Assembly (NCBI GenBank): GCA_902765025.1
Contig: CACWYC010000018.1
Location: 1-36,038 of the forward strand
Length of the DNA: 36,038 bases
DNA from: Oscillospiraceae bacterium
Lineage (GTDB): Bacteria > Bacillota > Clostridia > Oscillospirales > Oscillospiraceae
Direction: 5' to 3'
The position numbers and the translations under genes were made by a program. The notes under the pieces are model-generated. The model saw only the letters and a program-made list of their open reading frames with translations, did no database searches and was not told where the DNA came from. Every line of letters starts with the position of its first letter. Positions within the stretch are counted from its first letter, which is position 1. Below are positions 16,583-23,280 of the stretch, in pieces.

Positions 16583-16611
16583 ATTATAGTTATCTCAAGC
16601 TAACTTGTCAA
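16583..16611 (-). promoter_or_regulatory. Consensus sigma-A promoter of the feo operon
   Basis: On the minus strand, a perfect TTGACA (16606-16611) and a perfect TATAAT (16583-16588) are separated by 17 bases. The spacer is almost entirely occupied by the candidate operator 16589-16604. A promoter this strong is expected to need repression, fitting iron control. Confidence 0.88.
16589..16604 (-). promoter_or_regulatory. Candidate iron-regulator operator 1, in the promoter spacer
   Basis: GTTAGCTTGAGATAAC on the minus strand matches the other two sites in half-sites and spacing, and fills the gap between -35 and -10. Binding here would exclude RNA polymerase. A DtxR/IdeR-family metal-dependent repressor is my best guess because of the TTAG half-sites and the iron-uptake genes; no such regulator is encoded in the window. 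Confidence 0.68.
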
Positions 16612-16664
16612 CCGTTTTTTCCCGGAAATGGCGATTTTTGCGGAATCAGTGTCCGGCTATCCCC

Positions 16665-16709
16665 AAAAAAGGAAGCGCAGAGCCGCCCCAAAAAGCTGCC
16701 GTGCGCTCC
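16665..16709 (-). terminator. Intrinsic terminator of the leftward cobalamin operon
   Basis: GGAAGCGCA (16671-16679) pairs with the complementary arm at 16702-16709, with further pairing inside. The minus-strand transcript then carries a run of six U residues. It lies just past the stop codon of cobC. Confidence 0.82.
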
Positions 16710-16727
16710 CATTATTATAATGTATCT

Positions 16728-17303
16728 TTAGGGAATCGGTGTAAAGGAAACTGGCTTGCCATCATCGTCAAATACCACTTGGTAGCCGTGCCCCGGCTCC
16801 GGCGTTCTGGCATAGGTCTGCGCCAGATCTGCCGGGAACCACCGCCGCAGCAGCATCACAATCACGCCGCCGTGTACCACACACACCGCGTCCCGGCCAC
16901 GTTCCAAAATAGGTGCGATGGCCTCCCCTACCCTGTCGTACACCATCTGAAAGCTGTCGCCCTCCGGGGCACGGTGCTGCTCCACGTCGCCGGTGCACCA
17001 TGCCTGAAAGGCGGGGTCGTCCTTCAAGTCCTCGTAGGACTTCATCTCCCACGCCCCGAAGTTCATCTCCCGCAGCCCCGGCACCTGGGTGTGGGGCGTG
17101 TCGTCGTACAGAATGGCAAAGGTCTGCTCCGTCCGCACCATGCCGCTGGTGTAATAGTCCCGGCCCCGGGGATACTCCACTGTCTCCCGCAGCCGCCGCA
17201 GCTCTGCCTCCCCCTCCGGGGCCAGCGGAATGTCAGCGCCGCCGTAATACAGCCGCCGTATATTTCCCTCGGTCAACCCGTGGCGAATCAATGTCAATTT
17301 CAT
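16728..17303 (-). CDS. cobC: Histidine phosphatase, probable alpha-ribazole phosphatase
   Basis: This 191-residue member of the phosphoglycerate-mutase-like branch has the catalytic LIRHGLTEGN near residue 5 and the second catalytic His in CVVHGGV. Family members include CobC, which dephosphorylates alpha-ribazole phosphate or cobalamin-5'-phosphate in nucleotide-loop assembly. The cobC assignment rests on its position as the last gene after cobT, cobU and cobS with an ATGA overlap; the fold alone would not prove it. Confidence 0.84.
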   Translation of the reverse strand: MKLTLIRHGLTEGNIRRLYYGGADIPLAPEGEAELRRLRETVEYPRGRDYYTSGMVRTEQTFAILYDDTPHTQVPGLREMNFGAWEMKSYEDLKDDPAFQAWCTGDVEQHRAPEGDSFQMVYDRVGEAIAPILERGRDAVCVVHGGVIVMLLRRWFPADLAQTYARTPEPGHGYQVVFDDDGKPVSFTPIP

Positions 17304-17635
17304 TGTAGTCTCTCTCCCAAGCCGCAGAATACCCGATACACCCGGTCAGCCCGCTTGGCAAGGGCCTGCAAGGCGGCGCCGTGGCGCTCCCGCCAGGCCC
17401 GCTCCCCGCCGTCCATAGGCACCACGCCGCAGCCCACCTCCCGGGCGATCACCACGGCGTCCTCCGGGAATGGCGGCATTTCACCCCGCCGCGTGGCGGC
17501 CTCCAGATGATAATAGCATCGTTTTCCGCCCTCGAAACCCTTTGCCAGATCGCAGCAGTCCCCGTCGCGCAGGTCAAACTGCGCCTTTGCCCAGGTCATC
17601 TTTCCCTGGAATGCGCCGCCAATCACCAAAATCAT
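17300..17635 (-). CDS. Shortened CobU-like protein
   Basis: At 111 residues this resembles the two ends of CobU with the middle missing. The N-terminus ILVIGGAFQGKMTWAK matches the P-loop region, but the Ser/Thr of the GK(S/T) motif is replaced by Met. The C-terminus, REVGCGVVPMDGGERAWRER followed by VYRVFCGL, matches the CobU tail with its (N/R)EVGxGIVP motif. Full CobU is about 175-190 residues, and a full copy lies two genes upstream. It could be a degenerate paralogue, a regulatory subunit, or a partner supplying the C-terminal part that the other copy lacks. It lies between cobS and cobC with a 4-base gap and an overlap. Confidence 0.7.
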   Translation of the reverse strand: MILVIGGAFQGKMTWAKAQFDLRDGDCCDLAKGFEGGKRCYYHLEAATRRGEMPPFPEDAVVIAREVGCGVVPMDGGERAWRERHGAALQALAKRADRVYRVFCGLGERLQ

Positions 17636-17639
17636 ACCG

Positions 17640-18365
17640 TCACCTCACGCTGGTCATCACGGCCACCCCCGCCAGCTCCCCCAATGTGAGGGCAAAGCCG
17701 GAAATGTCACCGTTCATGCCGTCCAGTTGCTTTACGCCGTAGGCCGCGCACACCCAGTACACAATAGCCGCCGCCAGGGGCGCAAAGCTGCCCCACAGCA
17801 CCGCAGGCACCGCGATAGCAGCCGCCAGCGCCAACACAAGGGCCGCTACGAAGCCGCCTCGCCCTGCCGCCATGGCGCTGTACTGGCTGGTGTGCATGGG
17901 CCGCAGCAGCAGCACTGCCAGCCCTGCGCAGGCCCGGGTAGTCACGGGAATCAGCAGCACGGCTTGCCATACCGCCTTTCCCGCCAGGAAAAAGCTCCAT
18001 TGTGCCAGGGCAAGCAGCACCATACCGATGACGGCAAAGGCCCCGCTGTGGGAATCCTTCAAAATCCGCTGCCTTGTGGCCAGATCCCGCCGCGACAGCA
18101 CCGCGTCGCACACGTCCATATACCCGTCCAGATGGATAAAGCCGGTGCAGAGCCAGGGCGCCGCCGTCAGCAGCAGCGCCGCCACGGACAGGGGCAGAAA
18201 GCGGCACAGCCACAGCGCCGCCGCCCACACGCCGCCTACGATAACGCCGATCAGCGGCAGCGCCGCCAGCATATAGGGCCTGGCGGCCTCGTCCCACCGC
18301 TTATAGGGACAGGGGATGGCCAAAAACATCCCCCAGGCCATGAAAAACCCGGTAATCGCGCTCAT
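17640..18365 (-). CDS. cobS: Adenosylcobinamide-GDP ribazoletransferase (cobalamin synthase)
   Basis: This 241-residue polytopic membrane enzyme joins adenosylcobinamide-GDP to alpha-ribazole (phosphate). The metal-binding acidic motif is clear, FIHLDGYMDVCDAVLSRRD (near residues 80-100), as is KDSHSGAFAVIG. Six or so hydrophobic helices follow. The ATG at 18363-18365 overlaps the cobU stop (ATGA) and has GGGGGAGAGGG upstream; an alternative start six codons earlier lies in cobU. Confidence 0.94.
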   Translation of the reverse strand: MSAITGFFMAWGMFLAIPCPYKRWDEAARPYMLAALPLIGVIVGGVWAAALWLCRFLPLSVAALLLTAAPWLCTGFIHLDGYMDVCDAVLSRRDLATRQRILKDSHSGAFAVIGMVLLALAQWSFFLAGKAVWQAVLLIPVTTRACAGLAVLLLRPMHTSQYSAMAAGRGGFVAALVLALAAAIAVPAVLWGSFAPLAAAIVYWVCAAYGVKQLDGMNGDISGFALTLGELAGVAVMTSVR

Positions 18366-18892
18366 ACCCTCTCCCCCTTCCAAACATGGACAAGCCCTGC
18401 CGTCACCTCATACACCGCGTCAAACTCCGCCGCCAGTGACCGGCAAATCTCCGCCAGATCGCGGCGATACAATTCCGTGGTCTCGTCAAAGATGCACCCA
18501 TCCCGCCAGATTTCGTCGCAGACGCACACAAAATGGCGGCAGTGTCGGCTGATAAACAGCAAATCCCCGGCCAGCCGCGCCGCGGCCGTCGTATCCACGC
18601 CGTCAGCGGTAAACATCTCGTTGCCCAGCGCCGCCGTCACGCTGTCCAGCAGCACCGTGGCACCCTCTGTCCCGCCGCAGCCAAGCCGCAGGTCTCTCCC
18701 CCGCTCCAGGGTGGCAAAGCCCCACCCCGCCCGGTCCTCCACGTGGCGGCGAATCCGGTCCAGGTCCTCGCCGTCCACCGGCTCCATGGTGGCCCAGTAT
18801 ATCATAGGCCCACCCTCCGCCAGCTTCCGGCACAGCGCCTGGGCAAGATGGCTCTTGCCGCTTTTGCTGCCGCCCAATAGCAGAATCCTCAT
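18362..18892 (-). CDS. cobU: Adenosylcobinamide kinase / guanylyltransferase CobU
   Basis: This 176-residue bifunctional enzyme phosphorylates adenosylcobinamide and then transfers GMP. It has an intact P-loop LLGGSKSGKSHLAQ and the RIRRHVEDRAGW segment containing the His that is guanylylated in Salmonella CobU, followed by TLE. The usual C-terminal EVGxGIVP motif is replaced by DEIWRDGCIFDET, so this copy is complete in length but diverged at the tail. The short CobU-like protein two genes downstream keeps that missing motif. The ATG overlaps the cobT stop. Confidence 0.85.
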   Translation of the reverse strand: MRILLLGGSKSGKSHLAQALCRKLAEGGPMIYWATMEPVDGEDLDRIRRHVEDRAGWGFATLERGRDLRLGCGGTEGATVLLDSVTAALGNEMFTADGVDTTAAARLAGDLLFISRHCRHFVCVCDEIWRDGCIFDETTELYRRDLAEICRSLAAEFDAVYEVTAGLVHVWKGERV

Positions 18893-19986
18893 GGCGTCAC
18901 GGTAAAGGCGTCACCCTTGCGGATATCCGCCAGATAATCGTCGTTGATGGCCGCCTGGGAAAAGGTGGCCATTTCGTTCATGGCGGCGCAGGCCGCCTCC
19001 AATACGCGGAACATCACCACGCAGCCGCTGCCCTCGCCCAGGCGCATGCCCAGCCCCAGGGGCGGCTGCTGTCCCAGCTCCGAAGCCGCCAGCTGATAGC
19101 CGATTTCAAAAGAGGCGTGGGACAGGAAAACCACGTCCTTCACGGCGGGGCAAAGCCGGGCCGCGCACAGCGCCGCCACAATGCTGATATAGCCATCCAC
19201 CACGGCGGGCAAATGATGCACCGCGCAACCGATAAACGCGCCGCACATGGCGGCGATATCCAGCCCGCCCACCTTGGAAATGGTGTCAAGTATATCTTCT
19301 TTGCAGGGCTGATGCAGCCTGATGGCACCGTTAATCACGGCCTTCTTATGGGCGAATGCCTCATCCGTCAGTCCGCCGCCCCGGCCGCACACCTGCTCCA
19401 CGGTAGCCCCGGTCAATACGGCCAGCACGGCGGCGCTGGTGGTGGTGTTGCCGATGCCCATTTCACCGATGCCAACGATATCCACGCCCTCCGATTTGGC
19501 CTTTTCCGCGGCCTCCATCCCGGCGGCCATGGCGTCCAGTGCCTGCTGCCGGGTCATGGCCGCCTCGCGGGAGATGTCCCCGGTACTCCATCGCACCTTG
19601 CGGTTCACCACGCCCTCCGGCGTCGGGGCGTTGATGCCCACGTCCGTCACCACCACGCGGTCGCCGAAGTGGTGGGCCATGGCGGACATACCGGTTTTAT
19701 GCCGGGTCATATTGATGCACTGCTGCACCGTCACGCTCTGAGGCGCCGAGCTGACCCCTTGGGCCACCACGCCGTTGTCACCGGCAAACACCAGCACCCG
19801 GCATTTCTCCGCCCTGGGCGCAGACCTGCCCTGAATGCCCGCCAAGACCACAGCGTAGTCCTCCAGCCGCCCCAGGCTGCCGGGGGGCTTTGCCAGCTCC
19901 GCCTGCCGCCGCCGCGCCCTGTCCATGGCCTCCCGGTCAACGCCCCGGGCCCCGGCGATGCGCTCCATCAGTTCCTGTTCCGTCAT
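18889..19986 (-). CDS. cobT: Nicotinate-nucleotide:DMB phosphoribosyltransferase
   Basis: This 365-residue enzyme activates the lower-ligand base to its alpha-ribotide using nicotinate mononucleotide. It has KPPGSLGRLE near the N-terminus, GEMGIGNTTTSAA, and the catalytic-Glu segment GMRLGEGSG in the C-terminal third, all as in the Salmonella enzyme. The substrate may be dimethylbenzimidazole or another base; anaerobic clostridia often use other lower ligands. The window holds no bza or bluB gene. The ATG follows an AGGA ribosome site; the stop overlaps cobU. Confidence 0.95.
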   Translation of the reverse strand: MTEQELMERIAGARGVDREAMDRARRRQAELAKPPGSLGRLEDYAVVLAGIQGRSAPRAEKCRVLVFAGDNGVVAQGVSSAPQSVTVQQCINMTRHKTGMSAMAHHFGDRVVVTDVGINAPTPEGVVNRKVRWSTGDISREAAMTRQQALDAMAAGMEAAEKAKSEGVDIVGIGEMGIGNTTTSAAVLAVLTGATVEQVCGRGGGLTDEAFAHKKAVINGAIRLHQPCKEDILDTISKVGGLDIAAMCGAFIGCAVHHLPAVVDGYISIVAALCAARLCPAVKDVVFLSHASFEIGYQLAASELGQQPPLGLGMRLGEGSGCVVMFRVLEAACAAMNEMATFSQAAINDDYLADIRKGDAFTVTP

Positions 19987-19999
19987 ATCATCCGTCCTC

Positions 20000-20290
20000 T
20001 TATGCGTGAATCCAGTAAATCACATAGCACTCCGTCATGTCGCCCCGGTAGAGAAAAATATTCTCCCCCATCTCGATATGACGGTCAAACAGCAAGTCCG
20101 GGATGAACAGACGGGCCGTGGTGCGCCGCTGGCCCCGCAGGGTCAAGCCCTCCCGGGTGGGGTGCTCATGCAGCTCTGTGGCCGCCTCCTGCAAGCCGGG
20201 CAGCTGCAGCTGCACCTCCAGCCGGTGCAAATCCTTCTCGGCATTGATATAGATTAAATTGTCCTCGTTGCAAAACCAGTGGATATTCAT
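20000..20290 (-). CDS. Conserved-looking protein of unknown function in the cob operon
   Basis: This 96-residue soluble protein is not recognised. It starts MNIHWFCNEDNLIYINAEKD and contains many aromatic and charged residues, with a C-terminus of YRGDMTECYVIYWIHA. No signal peptide, cysteine motif or membrane helix is seen. The ATG at 20290 has GAGAGGAA six bases upstream. It lies 13 bases before cobT and 50 bases after the membrane-anchored NEAT-like gene, on the riboswitch-controlled transcript, so a role in corrinoid or metal handling is a guess from context only. Confidence 0.6.
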   Translation of the reverse strand: MNIHWFCNEDNLIYINAEKDLHRLEVQLQLPGLQEAATELHEHPTREGLTLRGQRRTTARLFIPDLLFDRHIEMGENIFLYRGDMTECYVIYWIHA

Positions 20291-20340
20291 CGTCTGTTCC
20301 TCTCCCAACGGTTACACTGTACGGCATCTTCGCCGTGGAA

Positions 20341-20841
20341 TCAAGCACTCTTTCGCCTTAATTGGGCAAAACGGAAAACAAATACCACCACCAGCACCGC
20401 CACCACCGCGATCCACATGCCCACCGACGGCTGGGCCGGATCGGACGCAGACTGCACCGTAGCGCCGTCAAAGCGCAGCGTATAGTCAATGACATGGGGC
20501 TGGCTCATGGCCAGCGTCTCGGCAGATACGGGAATGTCCTCGTCCAGTGTCACAGGAATCAAAAAGGTGGCGTTGCCCTCCTCGTTCACCGGCAGATACC
20601 GCACGCCGCCCACCTCCATGTAGTCGTAATGGGGGCTGCTCATCACCACCTTGGCGGTGATTTCTCCGCCGATGACGGTGATCTCCGCCGGCGACTGGAC
20701 GCTGGCCTTGCCGCTGCCTCCCAAAAGGGTGGCATCCACATAATATACGCCGTCGGCAAGGCCGCTTTCCGCCGCCGCCAATACGGGCAGCAGCACCAAT
20801 ACCAGGCACAGCAGGCAGACAATTACACCGGTTTTTTTCAT
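20341..20841 (-). CDS. Exported membrane-anchored NEAT-like domain protein
   Basis: This 166-residue protein has a signal peptide (about 1-24, ending LAAA), one beta-rich domain (about 30-126, from DGVYYVDATLL to IDYTLRFD), a short linker and a C-terminal membrane anchor (about 141-158) with a basic cytoplasmic end. The domain, with SSPHYDYMEVGGVRYLP and IPVTLDEDIPVSAETLAMS, looks like the iron-transport-associated (NEAT-like) domains on clostridial surfaces. The usual YxxxY haem ligand pair is not intact. The next gene upstream carries a related domain on a lipid anchor. The ATG at 20841 has GAGGTG seven bases upstream. The likely ligand, a tetrapyrrole or metal, is inferred. Confidence 0.68.
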   Translation of the reverse strand: MKKTGVIVCLLCLVLVLLPVLAAAESGLADGVYYVDATLLGGSGKASVQSPAEITVIGGEITAKVVMSSPHYDYMEVGGVRYLPVNEEGNATFLIPVTLDEDIPVSAETLAMSQPHVIDYTLRFDGATVQSASDPAQPSVGMWIAVVAVLVVVFVFRFAQLRRKSA

Positions 20842-20874
20842 AGTACGGCACCTCAAATCACATTTTTTGTCGCC

Positions 20875-20927
20875 AAAAAGCGCAAGCTCCCGCGCGCACG
20901 GTGCCCGCCGTACGCACGGAAGCTTGC
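20875..20927 (-). terminator. Internal terminator-like hairpin
   Basis: GCAAGCT (20882-20888) pairs with AGCTTGC (20921-20927), with more GC pairing inside. The minus-strand transcript then carries CUUUUUGG. It lies between the two NEAT-like genes. No new promoter follows, so it probably reduces rather than ends transcription into the cob genes. Confidence 0.65.
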
Positions 20928-20955
20928 TCTATGGGTAACACTTGGCTTGACGAAA

Positions 20956-21453
20956 TTAAGCGGCGGGTACTTCCATAGGCTCCGGGTCGGACACGGACAC
21001 ACTATGATCATACCACACACCCTTCTTGCCAATCAAGGCGCAGGGGAAATCTTCGTCCAGATACGGCACCGGAATGTCAAAGGCGTTGGCCTCGTCCGTG
21101 GTGCCGTCGCTGTACTTGACCTCCTCCAGAGTGGGGTCCAGCAACACCGCGCCATCTGCCTGTGCCTCCTCGGCGGTGCCGACATAAAGGTGCAGAATGG
21201 ACGTGCTGGCCAGCGTAACGTGAATGGTCATCTCACCGTTTTCCACGGTGAGAATGCCTTTCCCGTCCTTGGTCTCATTGGCGTGGAACATGGTGCTGTC
21301 GGTGGTAAAGGTGGCTGTGTACACGCCGTCCGGCAGGGCGGGCTCCTCCGCAGCGGGAGCAGTGGTCTCCTCCGCAGGGGCGGCGGCAGGGCCGCAGGCC
21401 ACCAGCGTCAGCAGACAAAGCACCGCCAGCGCCACAGCAATCCATCGTTTCAT
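20956..21453 (-). CDS. Lipoprotein with NEAT-like domain
   Basis: This 165-residue surface lipoprotein has the signal peptide MKRWIAVALAVLCLLTLVAC with the lipidated Cys at 20, an Ala/Glu/Pro-rich spacer (21-40) and one beta-rich domain (about 41-158) beginning PDGVYTATFTTDSTMF and ending WYDHSVSVSDPEP. The opening (DGVY) and the TVENGEMTIHV strand resemble the membrane-anchored protein encoded next, so the two are probably paralogous. It follows the CbiK lipoprotein gene by 15 bases. Proteins of this kind accompany metal or haem transport genes in gut Clostridia; direct function is unknown to me. AGGAG precedes the ATG. Confidence 0.7.
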   Translation of the reverse strand: MKRWIAVALAVLCLLTLVACGPAAAPAEETTAPAAEEPALPDGVYTATFTTDSTMFHANETKDGKGILTVENGEMTIHVTLASTSILHLYVGTAEEAQADGAVLLDPTLEEVKYSDGTTDEANAFDIPVPYLDEDFPCALIGKKGVWYDHSVSVSDPEPMEVPAA

Positions 21454-21468
21454 ACGTTTATCCGCTCC

Positions 21469-22662
21469 TTACTTGGCAAGCTGCTCCATGGCAGCGGCGG
21501 TGTGGGCCACGTACAGCGCCTGCACAGCGGGGATACCGCCCATGCCGTTGATCTGCACGTCGAAGCCCTCGAAGTTGCCGGTGGCCTTGAACATGCTCAG
21601 CCAGGAATCCTCGTCGGGACCGGCCATGTCGTTGTTGGCGTGGTCGCCGGCCACCACCATCAGGGGCCGCAACACCACGTGCTTGTAACCGGCCGCGGCC
21701 ACCTTCTCAATAATGGCCTCGCAGGCGGTATCCTCGGGCTCGCCTTCCACGGTGCCGATAAACACGTTCTTATAGCCCAGCTCATCCATCTGGGTCTGCA
21801 TCTGGGAATAGGTCACCTTGGCCACGTGGGCGGTGCCGTGGCCCATGAACACGAACGCGGTGCCCAGGCCCTCGGCGCTCTCCAGGGAGTCGAAGCCACC
21901 GGCGCCCACAGCGGCGTTGACAATGGCCTCAGCCACAGCCTTCTTGTCGGCGTTCACCACGGTGGCGTCAGCGCCCACCTCGCCCAGCAGGGGCTCGGCG
22001 ATAACCACGGACTTAAAGCTGTCCCGATAGGCCTCCACCTCACTGCACATCTCGTCATATTCCGCGCCGTGCATCAGATGAGTGGGCTGCACCACCAGGT
22101 TCTCCACGCCGTTGGCCACAGCACGCTCCAAGGCCTGGGTCATGTTGTCGATCTTCTCGCCGTCACGAGCCTGGATGTGGTTGATAATGATCTGGGCCGT
22201 AAACGCGCGGCGCACAGACCAGTCGGGATAGGCCTCCTGCAGCGCGTCCTCAATGCCCTTGATATCGTTGACGCGGCTGTCGTTGAAGGAGGTGCCGAAG
22301 GACACCACCAGCAGCTCGTTGGCGCCGATGTCGTCACCGTTGCGGGGGTCGTCAAAAGAGGCGTCACCGGTGTCCAAGCCAAAAAAGTCAGCCTCTTCCA
22401 CCAGCTCCTTCTGTGCGTCGGTCAGCGCGTCCCAGGCGGCCTTGGCGGCCTCGCAGTCCGCGTCGGTGGTCTCGGTGCGCGCCTGCACCTGGATGGCGGC
22501 AATCAGTTCGTCCACGGCGGCAGCAGCCTCCTCATCAGACACGGTCTCCACGGCAGGGGTCTCTTCCTCCTGGGTGGGCTGGGCCTTCTGGCCGCAGGCC
22601 GCCAGGCTCAGCACCATGCACAGCGCCAGTACCAGCGCCAGAATGGTCTTTACGTTTTTCAT
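21469..22662 (-). CDS. cbiK: CbiK-type cobaltochelatase made as a surface lipoprotein
   Basis: At 397 residues this has a lipoprotein signal (MKNVKTILAL...LSLAAC, lipid Cys23) and an acidic helical N-terminal segment (about 30-112). That segment includes AWDALTDAQKELV, a motif seen in Gram-positive surface proteins. A full CbiK chelatase domain follows (about 115-395): VVSFGTSFNDSR, MGHGTAHV (H275), TVEGEP and VAGDHANNDM (H341), the metal/tetrapyrrole ligands. CbiK inserts Co(II) into sirohydrochlorin (or precorrin-2). A periplasmic relative is known in Desulfovibrio, but export across a Gram-positive membrane is odd for a biosynthetic step. The ATG at 22662 has GGAAG upstream. It is the first gene after the riboswitch. 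Confidence 0.9.
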   Translation of the reverse strand: MKNVKTILALVLALCMVLSLAACGQKAQPTQEEETPAVETVSDEEAAAAVDELIAAIQVQARTETTDADCEAAKAAWDALTDAQKELVEEADFFGLDTGDASFDDPRNGDDIGANELLVVSFGTSFNDSRVNDIKGIEDALQEAYPDWSVRRAFTAQIIINHIQARDGEKIDNMTQALERAVANGVENLVVQPTHLMHGAEYDEMCSEVEAYRDSFKSVVIAEPLLGEVGADATVVNADKKAVAEAIVNAAVGAGGFDSLESAEGLGTAFVFMGHGTAHVAKVTYSQMQTQMDELGYKNVFIGTVEGEPEDTACEAIIEKVAAAGYKHVVLRPLMVVAGDHANNDMAGPDEDSWLSMFKATGNFEGFDVQINGMGGIPAVQALYVAHTAAAMEQLAK

Positions 22663-22730
22663 CTTTACAATTCTTCCTTTCCTGAATGGTAAACTACAAT
22701 TATTTCGGTACAACGCCGGAATAAACCAAC

Positions 22731-22754
22731 AAAAATGCGGGCCTTGCAGCCCGC
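22731..22754 (-). terminator. Riboswitch-associated intrinsic terminator
   Basis: GCGGGC (22749-22754 on the minus strand) pairs with GCCCGC (22737-22742) around a six-base loop, followed by AUUUUUG. Another strong GC hairpin (22764-22784) precedes it. It lies between the riboswitch and cbiK and is the likely switching element. Confidence 0.86.
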
Positions 22755-22844
22755 AGACACGCTGCGCCCCCAGTCAAGGGGCGCCCAAGCGCCGATCTGC
22801 ACATCACTTCGGAAGTCCGCGAAGCTGCACACGCCATGCTTCCA

Positions 22845-23000
22845 TGGCAAGGAGGGCGCTCGTATCCTGGCTGATCGCGTCGGAGGCATCTCCTCCCGCA
22901 GCGAAGCGCCTTCCCGGTTTCCCAGTGGCATCTGCCCCGCCGCCTGCGCGAATCACAGTAACGGCCTTGCGTGGGTCTTTCACCCAACTTCCGATCGCCG
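22845..23000 (-). ncRNA. Cobalamin riboswitch (full-length type)
   Basis: Read on the minus strand, the leader contains in order the conserved cobalamin-aptamer elements: GGTGAAAGACCC (22972-22983), GCCGTTACTGTGA (22953-22965), GATGCCACTGG (22922-22932) and the B12-box-like AGCCAGGATAC (22862-22872). A perfect CATGGC/GCCATG hairpin (22833-22848) and further pairing lead to the terminator. Binding of adenosylcobalamin would switch off cbiK and the downstream cob genes. Exact ends are estimated. Confidence 0.88.
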
Positions 23001-23025
23001 TCCCATCTCGATTCAGTTCTTTTGC

Positions 23026-23054
23026 ATCATAGCACTCGCTAACTATTTTGTCAA
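23026..23054 (-). promoter_or_regulatory. Promoter of the leftward cobalamin/CbiK operon
   Basis: On the minus strand, a perfect TTGACA (23049-23054) and TATGAT (23026-23031) are 17 bases apart. They lie just upstream of the riboswitch. The -35 element is 23 bp from that of the divergent cbiD promoter. Confidence 0.86.
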
Positions 23055-23077
23055 CACCCCCTCTTATGCGCCCTATC

Positions 23078-23107
23078 TTGACAAGTTCTTCCCCCACGCT
23101 GTATAAT
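23078..23107 (+). promoter_or_regulatory. Promoter of the rightward cbi operon
   Basis: A perfect TTGACA (23078-23083) and a perfect TATAAT (23102-23107) are separated by 18 bases, just ahead of the compact riboswitch-like leader of cbiD. Confidence 0.88.
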
Positions 23108-23123
23108 CCTACTGTCAATTAAA

Positions 23124-23190
23124 TGGACAAGTAGGGTGCAATCCCCTCGCAAGTACGTTGCCGTGACAGCCGGATGACCATGTTGCATAT
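23124..23190 (+). ncRNA. Compact cobalamin-riboswitch-like leader of cbiD
   Basis: The leader has AGGGTGCAATCCCCT (23133-23147), a TTGCCGTGA stretch (from about 23158) and AGCCGGATGACC (23168-23179), which resembles the B12 box AGCCAGGAGACC. The GATGCCACTGG arm of full-length aptamers is missing. This points to a short variant of the cobalamin class. A terminator follows, and the cbi genes make the ligand product. Class and ends are uncertain. Confidence 0.65.
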
Positions 23191-23246
23191 TCCTTTGCGG
23201 ACACCGGAGGATATGAGGGCATTACAGAGGCTGTATTGCGCCCTTT

Positions 23247-23280
23247 CCCCGGCAGTTCGCTGTCGGGGGTTTATTGTTTT
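23247..23280 (+). terminator. Terminator overlapping the cbiD ribosome site
   Basis: CCCCGGCAG pairs with CTGTCGGGG around a UUCG tetraloop (23247-23269), followed by UUUAUUGUUUU directly before the cbiD ATG at 23281. The only purine-rich ribosome site, GGGGG at 23265-23269, lies in the 3' arm. Folding would therefore stop transcription and also hide the ribosome site. Confidence 0.85.

Noticed and set aside
20362..22692. A 776-codon open frame antisense to cbiK and the NEAT-like genes
   Set aside because: It spans several real minus-strand genes and their gaps, has no ribosome site and shows His/Gly-rich shadow composition.
23124..23190. Considered as a nickel/cobalt (NiCo) riboswitch because of the cobalt pathway
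   Set aside because: The repeated purine-rich junctions of that class are not visible, whereas the B12-box-like AGCCGGATGACC and GGGTGCAATCCC favour a cobalamin-type aptamer.
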